Below the pieces are notes generated by a model. That model had not been told where the DNA came from. It searched no databases and saw nothing but the letters and a program-made list of their open reading frames with translations. The position numbers and the translations under genes are program-made. Shown in pieces: positions 61,862 to 64,000 of a stretch of 64,000 bases of DNA. The DNA comes from Trileptium ribeirensis (Eukaryota > Nematoda > Enoplea > Enoplida > Thoracostomopsidae), in NCBI GenBank assembly GCA_030248225.1, contig JASANE010029193.1:1-64000 (forward strand), given 5' to 3'. Position 1 is the stretch's first letter. Each line of letters begins with the position of its first letter.

Positions 61862-62575
61862 CTAGCTCCGACAGGACATATGTTTCTGGGTTGACCGCGA
61901 ATTTCCAAAGCGGACCTGGTAACGGCGTCCGGTAAGGTCAGACGCGAAACCACTGTAGAATGACTGTGATACGCCGATATCGCAGAGACGTTGCATAATT
62001 ATATTATGGTCGCCAGTATCAAAAGCTGACGAGAGATCCAGAGATACCAGAATAACAGTGCGTCCCTTGTCCATGTTATTCCGAATGTCGCTGCAGATTT
62101 TCTGAAGAACCGTTTCAGTGGAATGGCCTTTCCTGTAGGCAGACTGGAATTTTGGTAATAGATCGTTATTGTTAATATTGTTGGAGAGCTGGGCGAAAAT
62201 AACCCGCTCAATCATCTTTGAGAGAAATAACAGGTTAGAGACAGGTAGAAAATTGTTCATATCGTAGATGTCGGCGCCTGGTTTTTTCAGTTGTGGTGTC
62301 ACGATGGCGAGTTTTTCGCGGTCTGGCATCTCATTGTTGTTAATAGAATCGTTTATTACAGCGACGATTATGGGGCACAGCCCATTAATATATTCCTTGA
62401 TAAAGACTGGTGAAAGAGGATCCAATGAGCAGTATTTGATGTTATCAGTTGGCACGTGTAATAAGTAATGTACTGAAAAACTTTTATTTTTCGTTTTAGG
62501 AGGAATTATGGGTTTTTTGTATGATAGGATGGGTATGGGCACGTAAATATCCTTTGTGGCCTGGGAAACCTCCAA
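61862..62575 (-). pseudogene. CR1/jockey-type LINE reverse transcriptase, front half
   Basis: A single open frame of about 237 codons covers the fingers and palm entry of a non-LTR reverse transcriptase: LSPVFIKEYI, IVTPQLKKPGAD, NNFLPVSNLLFLSKMIERVI, LLPKFQSAYRKGHSTETVL, then VSLDLSSAFDTGDHNI and a YLxGRRYQV-like stretch. The first catalytic aspartate lies in LDLSSAFD. The usual D in DxVDH is disturbed (TGDH), and the frame ends before the YADD box. The first codon is not ATG, so this is an open fragment. It corresponds to a region absent from the 27.4-28.1 kb fragment; both may be one family. Confidence 0.85.
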
Positions 62576-62599
62576 CTATATATTGTTATTTTGTTTTGG

Positions 62600-63480
62600 T
62601 TTTATGGGGGCAGAGGTTGGTAGGGGATTTTTCCTTATGTCGGCTATCGGAATTAAAAAGGGGACGGTATTCGTCACCGAAACATTGTAAAATTCGAGGT
62701 GCGGCCAGTAGAATGCCGGTAAGACGCTATGTGGCGCGCGTCTTTCTTTTTCGTGAGCGTTTGTAGTGCCTAATATTTTCCAATGCGGCGTGATACTTTC
62801 TCGGCTCTATTGCTCGAGTTCCAGACAATTGGGCAACAGACACGAATATAGAAAGTTTATTATAACACGATAAAAGGTTAGAAACTGTTATTAGCGTAGC
62901 TCGGTTGAGACAGTATGCTTCGACAACCGTATCAAAATAATCACACTCTTCTCAATCTCTCTCGTTTCGAAAAGCCTCGACACTATTCTATAGTCCCGTA
63001 TTTTAGCTCACACACGCTTCGCACTAGTTTTTCAATAACGACTGATTGAGATCACGTAACCAAAATGGCGGTAATTTCTTTAGTGCCAATTATTTTCAGC
63101 TCACGTTTTATTCCACCGGACTTTACTGCACAGCCTGACTCGCACTCTTCACACACTTCTGTTATATACTAGTTCTGACAGTCTGGACGATCCCTTTCTA
63201 GTACTTGGACCCTTAAGTTATTTAAAGCTAAGAAATATTGGCCTATTCCTTACCCCTATGTTATACCAACTAATGTTTGAAGGTTATACTTGAGCGATAG
63301 GGGTTAAGATTTATGTTATTTGTTACTTTATTAAAGCCCGTGTGGGTTGAAACATTGACGCCGGACGGTAGCCACTGTGCGATTATCCAAGTACCGCAAC
63401 CTAAGCATTAGAATTACGCTAATAATGCGGGTTATTTTAAGCAGGAGACTCCGGACGGATGCCAACCACGTGATTAAAAC
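62600..63480 (-). repeat. Repeat shared with 28.2-29.1 kb, beside a LINE
   Basis: Matches 28,200-29,120 in order and orientation (GGGACGGTATTCGTCACC; TTCGAGGTGCGG; TTAGAATTACGCTAATA; CTCCGGACGGATG). Adjacent to the LINE fragment at 61,862-62,575, so it may be LINE 5' sequence. Confidence 0.55.
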
Positions 63481-63677
63481 TGTACAGCAGCGGTTGTTGG
63501 GGCTGGTGCCTTTTTCACCACAAAATTTTTCTTTTTCTTTTCCATAAAGCCCGCCCCCACACCGCCCTGGTATTCCCTGTCGTCCTCGGCCTGGCATATG
63601 AGCGTAATGTGTACGTAAACTATGTATATACCCGTATATGTTATAAACCAGCTATGTAATTTTGTATAAATATATAG

Positions 63678-64000
63678 AATATATTAAATCTATATAAATC
63701 CCAAAATTCACCCATATCCCTCCACATCCCAAAACCCCAAATTTTATACTTAAAAACTCCTAAAACCTATTTCTTTCTTTTAAATATCACTTTCCCCAAC
63801 CCATAATCCATATTCACCCACCATCTCCTTCTAAAACCAAAATTCTACCCAAAATCTATTTTTCTCCTTTTTTCCCAATTTTCTACCAAAATTCAAACCC
63901 CTTCCTCTAACCCAAACCTCCACCAATCTCCCTAAAATTTTTATATCTTTTTCACATTACTTATCTTACTTATCCACATATTAACCCCCCTCCTTTCCCT
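63678..64000. other. 323-base tract with no G
   Basis: From 63,678 to the window end there is not one G on the plus strand, while C stays near 30 percent and A and T share the rest. No short period is visible; words such as CCCAAAA, CCCTAA and TTTCTCC recur irregularly. The sequence just before is ordinary AT-rich DNA with G. Confidence 0.9.

Noticed and set aside
63678..64000. Telomere at the window end
   Set aside because: No tandem hexamer; CCCTAA words are rare and irregular.

Overview
The window looks like nuclear DNA of an invertebrate animal. Its two intact genes are split by canonical GT-AG introns, intergenic DNA is AT-rich, and metazoan-type retrotransposons (RTE-like and CR1-like LINEs), a piggyBac relic, MITE-like repeats and several satellites fill most of the space. 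The RTE-like endonuclease and reverse transcriptase wording recalls flatworm (fluke) elements, but that assignment is weak and rests on family resemblance only.

Layout. About 0.38-19.77 kb is a giant imperfect palindrome: two arms of roughly 8.9 and 9.8 kb around a unique spacer at about 9.25-9.96 kb. Each arm carries an array of ~80 bp monomers in a five-monomer higher-order repeat, four copies of a TTAA-flanked MITE with a tRNA-like core, and a hairpin-rich ~200 bp element. The right arm also contains the last two exons of the ribosomal protein gene RPL13 (eL13), which runs on the minus strand from 25,538 to 15,502 in five exons (211 codons of protein). The left arm has a decayed inverted copy of those two exons. 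A second, smaller fold-back sits at the extreme left (9-1,160). Either this is a real inverted duplication whose breakpoint lies in RPL13 intron 3, or it is a fold-back chimera from amplification or long-read sequencing; indels dominate the arm differences, so the artefact reading must be taken seriously.

25.5-37.7 kb is repeat-rich intergenic DNA: a CR1-like LINE 3' part, a repeat with CAGGG-type end, a minisatellite followed by six tandem 26-bp palindromes, a piggyBac transposase pseudogene and a ~700 bp TIR element. 37.7-58.7 kb is one gene, GUF1 (mitochondrial LepA/EF4 GTPase), minus strand, nine exons, 686 residues, with an RTE-like LINE, a 60-bp tandem array, a hairpin MITE and a 24-copy 215-bp satellite inside its introns. 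58.7-64 kb is intergenic, with a tRNA-like element, a second CR1-like reverse transcriptase fragment and, at the end, 323 bases without a single G.

Both genes serve translation (cytosolic large subunit; mitochondrial ribosome) and lie in the same orientation about 12 kb apart. Nothing in the sequence shows that they are co-regulated. All exon joins were derived by hand from splice signals, reading frame and protein family conservation.
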